Assembly (NCBI GenBank): GCA_016235775.1
Contig: JACRIU010000024.1
Coordinates: 1-64,000, forward strand
DNA from: Hydrogenophilales bacterium
Lineage (GTDB): Bacteria; Pseudomonadota; Gammaproteobacteria; Burkholderiales; Thiobacteraceae
Reading direction: 5' to 3'
Length of the DNA stretch: 64,000 nucleotides
Made by a program: the position numbers and the translations under genes. Numbering within the stretch: the first letter of the stretch is position 1; every line of letters starts with the position of its first letter. The notes under the pieces were generated by a model. That model was given only the letters and a program-made list of their open reading frames with translations. It did not search any database and was not told the DNA's origin. Below are positions 9,649 to 20,007 of the stretch, piece by piece.

Positions 9649-11109
9649 ATGGCGTCGGTAAGCATTTCAAACAAGGAACAATACAATTTCGACGTAGTCC
9701 GCAAGTTCGCGGTGATGACCCTGGTGTGGGGCGTGGTGGGCATGTTGGCAGGGGTGTATATCGCTTCCGAACTCGCCTGGCCGTTTCTGAATTTCGATAG
9801 CGCCTATATCAGTTTTGGCCGCTTGCGCCCGGTGCATACCGGCGGTGTGATCTTCGGCTTCGGCGGTTCGGCACTGTTCGCGACTTCCTATTATGTGGTG
9901 CAGCGCACCTGCCAAACCCGGCTGTTTTCCGATGCACTGGCCAATTTCACCTTCTGGGGCTGGCAGGCGGTGATCGTGCTGGCCGCGACCAGCTACATCC
10001 TGGGCTTTTCCCAAGGCCGCGAGTACGCGGAAATGGAGTGGCCGATCGACATCCTGATCGAAGTGGTGTGGATCGCTTACATGATCGTGTTCTTCGGCAC
10101 CGTGATGCGCCGCAAGCAACCGCACATCTATGTCGCCAACTGGTTCTATATCGCCTTCATTCTCGCGACCGCCTTGCTGCATACCTTCAATAACCTGGCG
10201 GTGCCGGTCAATCTGTTCTCGATGAAATCCTACAGCCTGTTCTCCGGTGCGCAGGATGCGATGACGCAGTGGTGGTATGGCCATAACGCGGTGGGCTTTT
10301 TCCTCACCGCGGCTTTCCTCGGCATGATGTATTACTTCGTGCCCAAGCAGGCCGGCCGCCCGATCTATTCCTATCGCTTGTCCATCGTGCATTTTTGGGC
10401 GCTGTCCTTTTTGTACATGTGGGTCGGTTCGCATCACTTGCATTGGACCGCGATTCCCGATTGGACTTCCACCCTCGCGGCGACTTTTTCCATCATGCTG
10501 CTGCTGCCCTCCTGGGGCGGCATGATCAACGGCATCATGACGCTGTCCGGCGCGTGGGATAAGCTGCGCACCGATCCGATCATGCGTTTCCTGGCGGTGG
10601 CCTTGTCGTTTTATGGCATGTCCACATTCGAAGGCCCGATCATGTCGCTGAAAGACGTGAACGCGCTGTCGCACTACACCGACTGGACCATCGGCCATGT
10701 GCACTCCGGCGCGCTGGGCTGGGTGGCGATGATCACCTTCGGCTCCTTCTATCACATGATTCCCAAGCTCTGGGATACCAAGCTTTATAGCCAGCGCTTG
10801 GTGTATTGGCATTTCTGGCTCGCCACCATCGGCATCCTGCTCTATATCATCGCGATGTGGATATCGGGTATCGGCCAAGGCGTGATGTGGCGCACCTTCG
10901 ATGATTTCGGCAACCTGAAATATTCATTCGCCGAGACGGTGGCCATGGTGAAGCCGTTCTACGCCATGCGCGCCATCGGCGGCATGTTCTTCCTCGGCGG
11001 CGTTTTCATCATGGTGTACAACGTGTGGATGACCATCGGCCAAGCCAAGCGCGAAGCGGCCGAACTGGATGCCAAGCTCGCGGCGAAGCTGGCGCGCGCC
11101 GGCGCATAG
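9649..11109 (+). CDS. ccoN: cbb3-type cytochrome c oxidase subunit I
   Basis: [37 protein letters not shown]. Confidence 0.97.
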   Translation: MASVSISNKEQYNFDVVRKFAVMTLVWGVVGMLAGVYIASELAWPFLNFDSAYISFGRLRPVHTGGVIFGFGGSALFATSYYVVQRTCQTRLFSDALANFTFWGWQAVIVLAATSYILGFSQGREYAEMEWPIDILIEVVWIAYMIVFFGTVMRRKQPHIYVANWFYIAFILATALLHTFNNLAVPVNLFSMKSYSLFSGAQDAMTQWWYGHNAVGFFLTAAFLGMMYYFVPKQAGRPIYSYRLSIVHFWALSFLYMWVGSHHLHWTAIPDWTSTLAATFSIMLLLPSWGGMINGIMTLSGAWDKLRTDPIMRFLAVALSFYGMSTFEGPIMSLKDVNALSHYTDWTIGHVHSGALGWVAMITFGSFYHMIPKLWDTKLYSQRLVYWHFWLATIGILLYIIAMWISGIGQGVMWRTFDDFGNLKYSFAETVAMVKPFYAMRAIGGMFFLGGVFIMVYNVWMTIGQAKREAAELDAKLAAKLARAGA

Positions 11110-11114
11110 AAAGA

Positions 11115-11237
11115 AACTTGCGGAGCGAGCCTGTTTCCCTCTCTCCCGCTTGCGGGAGAGAGTTAGGAGACAGCGGAGGGGTCGCTGCGTAGCAGCGGGG
11201 ACCCACCGGCGTCCCCCTTGCGGGGAAAGGGCAACGA
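11115..11237. repeat. REP-like composite palindromic element (R2)
   Basis: cttgcggagcgagcctgtttccctctctcccgcttgcgggagagag...; between ccoN and ccoO. Confidence 0.8.
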
Positions 11238-11263
11238 TTAAGATTAGAAATTAAGGAATCGGC

Positions 11264-12031
<768 letters not shown>

Positions 12032-12205
12032 ATGATTGCGTGGCTCGCCAACCCCTCCAATGCCAAGTCGCTCGCGCTGGTGATTTTTTTCGTGACCTTT
12101 GTCGCGATCGTGTTGTGGGTTTACGGCAGCAAGAAGCGCGGCAAAAAACTTGAAACGTATAAGGACATCCCGTTTCTGGATGACGAATCGGATACCAAAG
12201 GTTAA
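12032..12205 (+). CDS. ccoQ: cbb3 oxidase subunit CcoQ
   Basis: 57-aa single-TM ORF read manually (MIAWLANPSNAKSLALVIFFVTFVAIVLWVYGSKKRGKKLETYKDIPFLDDESDTKG) between ccoO and ccoP. Confidence 0.9.
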   Translation: MIAWLANPSNAKSLALVIFFVTFVAIVLWVYGSKKRGKKLETYKDIPFLDDESDTKG

Positions 12206-12208
12206 GTT

Positions 12209-13129
12209 ATGAGCAAGGACAAAATGCAATCGCAAGCGGTTCAAACCACCGGCCACGCCTGGGATGGCGACCTGCAGGAATACAACAACCCGCTGCCGCG
12301 CTGGTGGGTGTGGACGTTTTATCTCACCATCGTGTTCGCCGTGCTGTACTGGATTTGGTTTCCCGCGTGGCCGGTGGCGAAAAGCTTTACCCCCGGCGTG
12401 GGCAAAATCACCTATGTCGATGCAAAAGGCGCGGCGAAGACCACGCACTGGAATACCCGCGCCGATCTGATGCGCGACATGAATGAACTCGCGGCGATTC
12501 AGAAACCTTTCTTCGATAAGGTCGCAGCGCAGCCGTATGCGGCGATCGCCAAAGACCCTGAACTCTACAATTTCATCGCCTCCGCCGGCAAGCAGCTTTT
12601 TGCGGATAACTGCGCGACCTGTCACCAGGCAGGCGGCCAGGGCAAGCTCGGCTTCTTCCCCAATCTGGCGGACGACGATTGGCTGTATGGCGGGAGTTTT
12701 GAAAAGATCCAAGAAACGGTGACCCAGGGCCGGCGCGGCTATATGCCTCCGTTCGGCGAGGCCCTCGCCACCGAGCAAATCGATCAACTGGCGAATTATG
12801 TGTTGTCGCTGTCTGGAGAGAAAGCGGACCCGGCAAAAGCCGATGCCGGTAAAGCCTTGTTCCATTCGGAAACCGCAGGTTGTTTCTATTGCCACGGCGA
12901 CGATGCGCGCGGCCGTCAAGTCACCGGCGCGCCGAACCTGACTGACAAAATCTGGCTATGGGCGAATGTGCCCGGTGAAATTGCGCAGGAGAAAAAACTC
13001 GCTGCCGTACAAAGCGTGATCAAGAACGGTTTGAATAAAGGTGTGATGCCCGCTTGGGGCCAACGCCTGACGCCGGAACAGATCAAGGTTTTAACGGTTT
13101 ATGTGCATGAGTTGGGTGGCGGGAAGTAA
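12209..13129 (+). CDS. ccoP: cbb3 oxidase diheme subunit III
   Basis: two CxxCH motifs (CATCH, CFYCH); HAWDGDLQEYNNPLPRWW. Confidence 0.96.
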   Translation: MSKDKMQSQAVQTTGHAWDGDLQEYNNPLPRWWVWTFYLTIVFAVLYWIWFPAWPVAKSFTPGVGKITYVDAKGAAKTTHWNTRADLMRDMNELAAIQKPFFDKVAAQPYAAIAKDPELYNFIASAGKQLFADNCATCHQAGGQGKLGFFPNLADDDWLYGGSFEKIQETVTQGRRGYMPPFGEALATEQIDQLANYVLSLSGEKADPAKADAGKALFHSETAGCFYCHGDDARGRQVTGAPNLTDKIWLWANVPGEIAQEKKLAAVQSVIKNGLNKGVMPAWGQRLTPEQIKVLTVYVHELGGGK

Positions 13130-13163
13130 TCCTGCCCATTAATTTTTGTAAAAGATGACACCC

Positions 13164-13193
13164 AAAAACCTCGCCCTGCTGCGAGGTTTTTTT
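13164..13193 (+). terminator. rho-independent terminator after ccoP
   Basis: aaaaacctcgccctgctgcgaggttttttt. Confidence 0.8.
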
Positions 13194-13209
13194 ATCTGGG
13201 GAAAGCCGA

Positions 13210-14643
13210 ATGCAAGCGGGTATTGAAGAACAGAGTGCCTTATACCAAAAGCGCATTCCGATCTTTCAGCGTTCGATCAGGGGCAGCTTCCGCCGCTTTA
13301 AATGGGCGGTACTGGCGCTGGCCTATGGCGTGTTCTTCGGACTGGTGTGGCTGCCTTGGCCGCGGGGTACTGCGCCGTCCCAAGCCTTGTTGCTCGACAT
13401 TGCGGCGCGCAAATTTTATATATTCAGTTTCGTTTTTTACCCGCAGGATTTGATTTTGCTGTCGGTGCTGCTGTTCATCGCGGCGGCCTTGCTGTTTTTC
13501 GTCACCAGCCTGGTGGGCCGGGCATTTTGCGGTTACTTCTGTTTTCAGACGGTGTGGACGGACTTTTTCGTTTGGGTCGAGCATCTGATCCAGGGCGAGC
13601 GTCCGGCGCGCATCCGGCTGTATAAACAGCCGTGGGACAGCGAAAAAATACTCAAGCTCGGCGCCACGCATTTGATTTGGCTGCTGGCCGCGTTCTGGAC
13701 CGGGTTCACCTTCACCGCCTATTTCACCTACGCGCCGCAACTCTGGCTTGATTTTTTCACGGGCCAGGCACATCCCACGGCGTATTTGACGGTGGGGATT
13801 TTGAGCGCTTCGACCTATGTGGCGGCAGGGCTGGCGCGCGAGCAGATATGCACTTACATGTGTCCCTATGCGCGCTTCCAGAGCGTGATGTACGACCAGG
13901 AGACGCTGGCCGTGGCTTACGACGAGAAGCGCGGCGAGGGCAAGCTGGGGCGCGCGTCCTTGCGTGGCGGAATGAGAACGCTGGAAGAGCGCCACGCCCA
14001 GCAACACGGCGATTGCATCGACTGCTCCTTGTGCGTGCAAGTGTGCCCCGCCGGCATCGACATCCGCAATGGCTTGCAGTACCCGTGCATTTCCTGCGGC
14101 TTGTGCATCGATGCATGCAATAGCATCATGACTTCGGCGGGTTTTCCACGCGGCTTGATTCGCTATGATTCCGAAGCGAATTTGAAAAAGGCGCAGCCGG
14201 CCAAGCCTAAACTGCATTGGAAGCGGCTCAAGGTGCTGGGTTACGGCGCGGCGCTGTTGGCGATGGCGGGCTTTCTGATGGTAAATATAACCAGTCGCAG
14301 CGATTTTGATCACACGGTAAATCAGGTGCGCTCGCCGCTGTACGTGCTGCTCTCCGACGGATCGATTCGCAATCGCTATCAAGTGCGCATCAGCAACCGG
14401 GCGAGCCACGATGAAACCTTCCGCATTGGTGTACGCGGCATCCCTGAAACGGCGGCGGATTTCGGTAACTTTCACGAAGTGCTGGTGAAAAGCGGCAAGA
14501 GCCTGATGGTGCAAGTAAGCGTCAAACTCACGCCGGAGCAAGCAGCCAAGGTGTCCCAATTCGAATTTACCCTTACGCCGCGTTCGCGTCCGTCAGAGCA
14601 ACACTTGGGCCGCGCACGCTTTTACGCAAAGGATGTGTTATGA
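13210..14643 (+). CDS. ccoG: cbb3 oxidase accessory protein CcoG/FixG
   Basis: REQICTYMCPYARFQSVMYD, CIDCSLCVQVCPAGIDIRNGLQYPCISCGLCIDAC. Confidence 0.95.
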   Translation: MQAGIEEQSALYQKRIPIFQRSIRGSFRRFKWAVLALAYGVFFGLVWLPWPRGTAPSQALLLDIAARKFYIFSFVFYPQDLILLSVLLFIAAALLFFVTSLVGRAFCGYFCFQTVWTDFFVWVEHLIQGERPARIRLYKQPWDSEKILKLGATHLIWLLAAFWTGFTFTAYFTYAPQLWLDFFTGQAHPTAYLTVGILSASTYVAAGLAREQICTYMCPYARFQSVMYDQETLAVAYDEKRGEGKLGRASLRGGMRTLEERHAQQHGDCIDCSLCVQVCPAGIDIRNGLQYPCISCGLCIDACNSIMTSAGFPRGLIRYDSEANLKKAQPAKPKLHWKRLKVLGYGAALLAMAGFLMVNITSRSDFDHTVNQVRSPLYVLLSDGSIRNRYQVRISNRASHDETFRIGVRGIPETAADFGNFHEVLVKSGKSLMVQVSVKLTPEQAAKVSQFEFTLTPRSRPSEQHLGRARFYAKDVL

Positions 14644-15131
14644 ATCTATTGACGACCCTGTTCGGCGGCGCGATGTTGATTGTCGTGTTGTACTTCGTGC
14701 TCGGCATGCTGCGCCTGCCGAACTACTGGCGCGCCGTGGTGAGCGGCGGCGCTTTGGTGCTGAGCTATTTCGTGCTCGCCGCGCGTGACTGGCCCGGGCT
14801 GGATGCAGTGGCGATGCATGTGGCGGTCTTTATCGCCACCGCTGTGATTCTCAATCTGCTCAATGCGCGTCGCGCAGAGCCATCCAAAAAACTGCATTGG
14901 GCGCCGAAAGTCATTATTGGCTTTTTTCTCCTGCTGTTCGCGATCGACGGCGTGTTTATCTATGTTGCCAGTCACGGTTTGCCAGAGTTCATGGCGAAGC
15001 GCTTCCTGCCGGAAGCTACCAAGGGCGGCGCGCACACCGCCTTTCCCGGCGTCATGCCGCATGGAGAAGATGCCGCCAAGCCGGTCAACGCGCATTTAAA
15101 ACAACAGGCGGAGCAGCGTCGTCAGCCATGA
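14640..15131 (+). CDS. multi-TM hypothetical protein in the ccoH/fixH position
   Basis: 163-aa membrane ORF overlapping ccoG; no obvious FixH signature. Confidence 0.6.
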   Translation: MNLLTTLFGGAMLIVVLYFVLGMLRLPNYWRAVVSGGALVLSYFVLAARDWPGLDAVAMHVAVFIATAVILNLLNARRAEPSKKLHWAPKVIIGFFLLLFAIDGVFIYVASHGLPEFMAKRFLPEATKGGAHTAFPGVMPHGEDAAKPVNAHLKQQAEQRRQP

Positions 15132-15138
15132 GTTTGGC

Positions 15139-17520
15139 GTGAACACCGCTGCCTGTTTTCACTGCGGCGAACCCATTCCGCGCGGCGTCGATTTTTCCAT
15201 TCGCATCGAACACGCCCCGCACGCCCTGTGCTGCCGCGGCTGCCAAGCCGTAGCGCAAGCCATCGTCGACAACGGCTTGGCTGATTACTACAAAAACCGC
15301 ACTAACTTGCCGCAGCGCGGGCATGAGCTGCTACCGGCGGAATGGGAGCAGTTGCGCTTGTATGACCATCCGCAAATCCAAAAGAGTTTTGTATTGGAAT
15401 CGGGCCCGCATCTCAAGCAAGCGGTGCTGATTCTGGAAGGCATTACTTGCGCCGCCTGCGTGTGGCTGAATGAGCGGCATTTGCTGCAATTGCCTGGTGT
15501 TAAATCGGTGCAGGTGAACTATGGCAGCCACCGCGCGCGCGTCAGTTGGGATGAGCGCGAGATCAACCTTTCACAAATCCTGGCCGAGATTCAATTGCTC
15601 GGTTATCACGCACACCCCTATAACGCGCAGAGCGCCGCAGCCTTGCGCGAACAGCGCCATAAGAAAGATTTGCGCCGCTTGGCCATCGCCGGCATTTCCG
15701 CCGCGCAGGTGATGATGTTCGCCGTCGCGCTGTATGCCGGCGCCTGGTATGGCATGGAGGCGGGCACCGCCGGTTTGCTGCGCTGGGCCAGCCTGACATT
15801 GACCTTGCCGGTGATGTTCTACGCCGCACAACCTTTTTACAGCGCGGCTTGGTCGGCACTCAGAAGCCGTCATCTGAATATGGATGTGCCGGTGGTGATC
15901 GCGCTGGTGTCGGCCTTCGTGGGCAGCGTGTACAACACCTTGTTCGGCGCGGGGCATGTGTATTTTGATGCGATCAGTATGTTTACCCTGTTCCTGCTCG
16001 GCACGCGTATGTTGGAACAGAATGCGCGCGAGCGCTCGGTGGAGGCGGCGGAGAATCTGCTCAAGCTCGCACCGGCGATGGCCACGCGCGTGAGCGATGC
16101 GGGGCAGCAATTCGTGCCGGTGCTGGAATTGATTCCGGGCGACCGGCTGCTGGTCAAACCGGGCGAGGCGTTTCCGGCGGACGGCACGGTGGAATCGGGT
16201 ACCAGCGCGGTGGATGAAGCGCTGTTGACCGGTGAGAGCAGGCCGGTAGCGAAGCTGGCGGGAAGCGGCGTGATCGCCGGCAGCATCAACCTCGACAGCC
16301 CACTCACCATCACCGTTACCGGCATCGGTGAGCACACCGTGCTGGCGGGCATTGTGCGCATGCTGGATCATGCGCTGGCGGAGAAACCCCGGCTGGCGCA
16401 ACTCGCCGATCGCGTGAGCGGATATTTCACCTGGGTTTTGCTCGGCATCACGCTGCTGGCCGGGCTCGCTTGGTGGGCAGTGGAAGCGGATCGCGCATTC
16501 GAAATCGTACTGGCGCTACTGGTCGTGACCTGTCCCTGCGCTTTGTCGCTAGCCGCGCCGGCGGCGCTGGCGGCGGCTGGCTCACACCTGCTGCGGCGCG
16601 GGGTGTTGATCACGCGCGGCCATGCGCTGGAGACCTTGGCGCAAGTGACGCGCGTGGTATTCGACAAGACCGGCACGCTCACCGCCGGCAAACCGGTATT
16701 GCAAGCGACACAGGCGCTCGCCGAGCTGGATGCGGCGCGCTGCCTGCAACTGGCCGCGAGCCTGGAACAAGCCTCGGAGCATCCCTTGGCACAGCCGTTT
16801 CTGGCGTGCGTAAAAGAGGCGGAATTGCTGCCGGTGAGCGATGCGCGCAACGAGCCGGGGCGCGGCGTGAGCGGCGTCGTTGCAGGCCGGCGCTACTCCA
16901 TCGGCCGCACCGATCTGGCGGGACACACTGCTCAGTCAGGCATGACGCAAGTATGGCTGGCGGATGAATCGCGCCTGCTCGCGCGCTTCGAGTTGGCGGA
17001 TGCCTTGCGCAATGACGCCAAGGCCTTGATCGATACGCTCAAGACGCGCGGCATGCAGCTCAGCATCCTCAGTGGCGACGATCTCACCACGGTGCGCCAT
17101 ATCGGCGATCAGCTCGGTATTGAAGATTGCCGTGGCGGCCTCAAACCGGCGGACAAGCTCGCGGCTTTGCAATCGATGCAAGCGGCGGGCGAAGTGGTGA
17201 TGATGCTGGGCGACGGCGTGAACGATGCGCCGGTGCTGGCGGCGGCCCAAGTGTCATTGGCGATGGGCGGCGGCACCCAAGTGGCGCGCGCGACCAGCGA
17301 TATCGTGCTGCTGTCCGAACGCCTGCCGGAGGTGGCGCATGCGCTGAATTTGTCGCGCCAGACCATGAGCGTCATGCGCCAGAATTTTGCCTGGGCCATC
17401 GCCTATAATTTAATCGCAGTGCCGGTTGCGGCGCTGGGATATGTTTCTCCCTGGCTGGCGGCGATCGGCATGTCGGCGAGTTCTTTGATTGTGGTGGTGA
17501 ATGCGCTGCGGCTGCGCTAG
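15139..17520 (+). CDS. ccoI: cbb3-associated copper-translocating P-type ATPase
   Basis: N-terminal CFHCGEPIPRGVDF, CCRGC; GITCAAC; CPCALSLAAP; DKTGTLT. Confidence 0.95.
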   Translation: MNTAACFHCGEPIPRGVDFSIRIEHAPHALCCRGCQAVAQAIVDNGLADYYKNRTNLPQRGHELLPAEWEQLRLYDHPQIQKSFVLESGPHLKQAVLILEGITCAACVWLNERHLLQLPGVKSVQVNYGSHRARVSWDEREINLSQILAEIQLLGYHAHPYNAQSAAALREQRHKKDLRRLAIAGISAAQVMMFAVALYAGAWYGMEAGTAGLLRWASLTLTLPVMFYAAQPFYSAAWSALRSRHLNMDVPVVIALVSAFVGSVYNTLFGAGHVYFDAISMFTLFLLGTRMLEQNARERSVEAAENLLKLAPAMATRVSDAGQQFVPVLELIPGDRLLVKPGEAFPADGTVESGTSAVDEALLTGESRPVAKLAGSGVIAGSINLDSPLTITVTGIGEHTVLAGIVRMLDHALAEKPRLAQLADRVSGYFTWVLLGITLLAGLAWWAVEADRAFEIVLALLVVTCPCALSLAAPAALAAAGSHLLRRGVLITRGHALETLAQVTRVVFDKTGTLTAGKPVLQATQALAELDAARCLQLAASLEQASEHPLAQPFLACVKEAELLPVSDARNEPGRGVSGVVAGRRYSIGRTDLAGHTAQSGMTQVWLADESRLLARFELADALRNDAKALIDTLKTRGMQLSILSGDDLTTVRHIGDQLGIEDCRGGLKPADKLAALQSMQAAGEVVMMLGDGVNDAPVLAAAQVSLAMGGGTQVARATSDIVLLSERLPEVAHALNLSRQTMSVMRQNFAWAIAYNLIAVPVAALGYVSPWLAAIGMSASSLIVVVNALRLR

Positions 17521-17531
17521 GGCGAATACTT

Positions 17532-17664
17532 TTAACCACGAATGAACACGAATGAACACCAATAAAGTCAAAAGCTACAACCGTATAAATTCGGTGATAC
17601 TTGTAAGCGGCCATGATAATTCGCGCTTTTTCATTCGTGTTCATTCGTGTTCATTCGTGGTTAA
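17532..17664. repeat. inverted repeat with 27-bp perfect arms made of period-10 ACGAATGAAC units (family A)
   Basis: ttaaccacgaatgaacacgaatgaaca (17532-17558) vs exact reverse complement 17638-17664. Confidence 0.95.
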
Positions 17665-17673
17665 GTCTGAAAT

Positions 17674-17871
17674 ATGACTTCGGCCCTGATTTTTCTGTTG
17701 GGCCTCACCGGCGTATTCCTGCTGCTGATTGGCCTGGGGATATTTTGGGCGATCAAAAGCGGGCAGTTCGAGGATATGGAGGGGCCGTCGCAGCGCATCC
17801 TGATGGACGACGATGACCCGCTGCTGCCGCGCCGCCGGGGGGAGACGGACGCCTTGAAAAAGTCGCCCTAA
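17674..17871 (+). CDS. ccoS: cbb3-type oxidase assembly protein CcoS
   Basis: 65 aa, single TM, FWAIKSGQFEDMEGPSQRILMDDD. Confidence 0.92.
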   Translation: MTSALIFLLGLTGVFLLLIGLGIFWAIKSGQFEDMEGPSQRILMDDDDPLLPRRRGETDALKKSP

Positions 17872-17911
17872 GTCTATATAATTACACGCTAATATTGATT
17901 AGGAGCGGGTC

Positions 17912-18019
17912 ATGTTCAAGACGATTTTGTCCAAAGATAATTTGCCGATGACGCTGCTGGTGGCGCTGATCGTGTTGGCGTGGCTATCGCTGTTCTCGGT
18001 GCTGATCGCGAATATATAA
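17912..18019 (+). CDS. 35-aa single-TM small protein
   Basis: MFKTILSKDNLPMTLLVALIVLAWLSLFSVLIANI with aggagcggg RBS; followed by terminator. Confidence 0.55.
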   Translation: MFKTILSKDNLPMTLLVALIVLAWLSLFSVLIANI

Positions 18020-18036
18020 GCGGGAATCAAAAATGC

Positions 18037-18075
18037 AAAAAGCGTAGCCGGGGCTTACCGGGCTACGCTTTTTTT
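18037..18075. terminator. bidirectional terminator between cco operon and rpoH
   Basis: aaaaagcgtagccggggcttaccgggctacgcttttttttg. Confidence 0.8.
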
Positions 18076-18094
18076 TGAGACAAACGGTGCGAGT

Positions 18095-18946
<852 letters not shown>

Positions 18947-18971
18947 GGTTTTAATCTCCTTTTAAAACATT

Positions 18972-18998
18972 TTAGCACTCACGCAAGTAGAGTGCCAA
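18972..18998. promoter_or_regulatory. CIRCE (HrcA operator) upstream of rpoH
   Basis: TTAGCACTC-acgcaagta-GAGTGCCAA; one mismatch to TTAGCACTC-N9-GAGTGCTAA. Confidence 0.88.
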
Positions 18999-19009
18999 TC
19001 ACGGCAAAA

Positions 19010-19036
19010 GTTTAAATATGAATTATGTATTTAAAC
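19010..19036. promoter_or_regulatory. 9-bp perfect inverted repeat with 9-nt spacer
   Basis: GTTTAAATA-tgaattatg-TATTTAAAC. Confidence 0.45.
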
Positions 19037-19117
19037 AATGGGTTATTTAGAAAATAAGAATGGGAATAAGGCTGGGCCGAAGATTGACACGGCGCATGCT
19101 CAAGTCAGCCCTCTGGC

Positions 19118-20005
19118 TTGTCGCTATTTAAAGATATCGCTGTCCCAATACAAACAACGGATTTCCCGATAAGCGAGGTTAATCATGAAAAAAGGGTAAT
19201 TTTATGGCTGGTGTTGGTTATCGCGAGAGCGGCGCCCGATGCCGTTGCGGCGGAGATGGCGGTCTTGAGCTTTGGCATTCCTCCCCAGCAGTCGCCGATG
19301 GAACTGACCAAGCGCTGGACGCCGGTGTTGCATTATTTGTCGGAAAAATCGGGTTTGACCTTGCAATTGAAAACCGCGAAAGATATTCCGACCTATCAGC
19401 AGCAAATCATGGAAGGGCAGTGCGATATCGCCTACATGAGCCCGAATTCCTATGTGGCGGCGAATAAAGCCAGCGGGTACCGGGCCTTTGCCAAGGAAAA
19501 AGACGGCAAAAGCGTCGCCATCATCGTGGCGCGCAAAGACGGGCCGATCAAGCGTTTGTCGCAGTTGAGCGGCCAGACGATGGCGTTCCCATCCAACACC
19601 GCATTCATGGCCACGATTTTGCCGCTCAAGCAATTGGAAGAGGAAAAGGTCGCGGTCAAAATTCAGTACGTGGTTTCCATCGACTCGGTTTACCGGTCGG
19701 TCGCCAAAGGGCTGTTTGCGGCGGGGGGCGGAGAGGCGCGCACGTTTGGCGCGCTGGATCCGGAAATCCGCGATCAACTCACCTTGCTTTGGCAGTCCGA
19801 CGATCTGCCGCCCTTTCCTTTTTTTGCGCATCCGCGCGTGCCGGCGGCGGCCCTGGGCAAGCTGCAAAAAGCCATGATCGACATGGGGCAGGATGTGCAA
19901 GGGCAAGCGCTGCTCAAGGTGGTCAATATCAAGGCGCTGGGTAAAGCGGACGATGCGGAATACAACGCGGTGCGCAAGCTGAATCTGCCGCTCGAGGTGA
20001 AATAA
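19118..20005 (+). CDS. PhnD-like phosphate/phosphonate-type periplasmic binding protein (start region probably frameshifted)
   Basis: LSFGIPPQQSPMELTKRWTPVLHYLSEKSGLTLQLKTAKD...CDIAYMSPNSYV; natural start ATG at 19186 is out of frame. Confidence 0.82.
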   Translation: MSLFKDIAVPIQTTDFPISEVNHEKRVILWLVLVIARAAPDAVAAEMAVLSFGIPPQQSPMELTKRWTPVLHYLSEKSGLTLQLKTAKDIPTYQQQIMEGQCDIAYMSPNSYVAANKASGYRAFAKEKDGKSVAIIVARKDGPIKRLSQLSGQTMAFPSNTAFMATILPLKQLEEEKVAVKIQYVVSIDSVYRSVAKGLFAAGGGEARTFGALDPEIRDQLTLLWQSDDLPPFPFFAHPRVPAAALGKLQKAMIDMGQDVQGQALLKVVNIKALGKADDAEYNAVRKLNLPLEVK

Positions 20006-20007
20006 GC

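Noticed and set aside
9667-10878. 403-aa minus-strand ORF antisense to ccoN
   Set aside because: His/Arg/Gln-rich shadow ORF opposite an unambiguous CcoN; high-GC codon bias explains it.
13240-14559. 439-aa minus-strand ORF opposite ccoG
   Set aside because: Antisense to a conserved ferredoxin-like CcoG; no recognisable domain.
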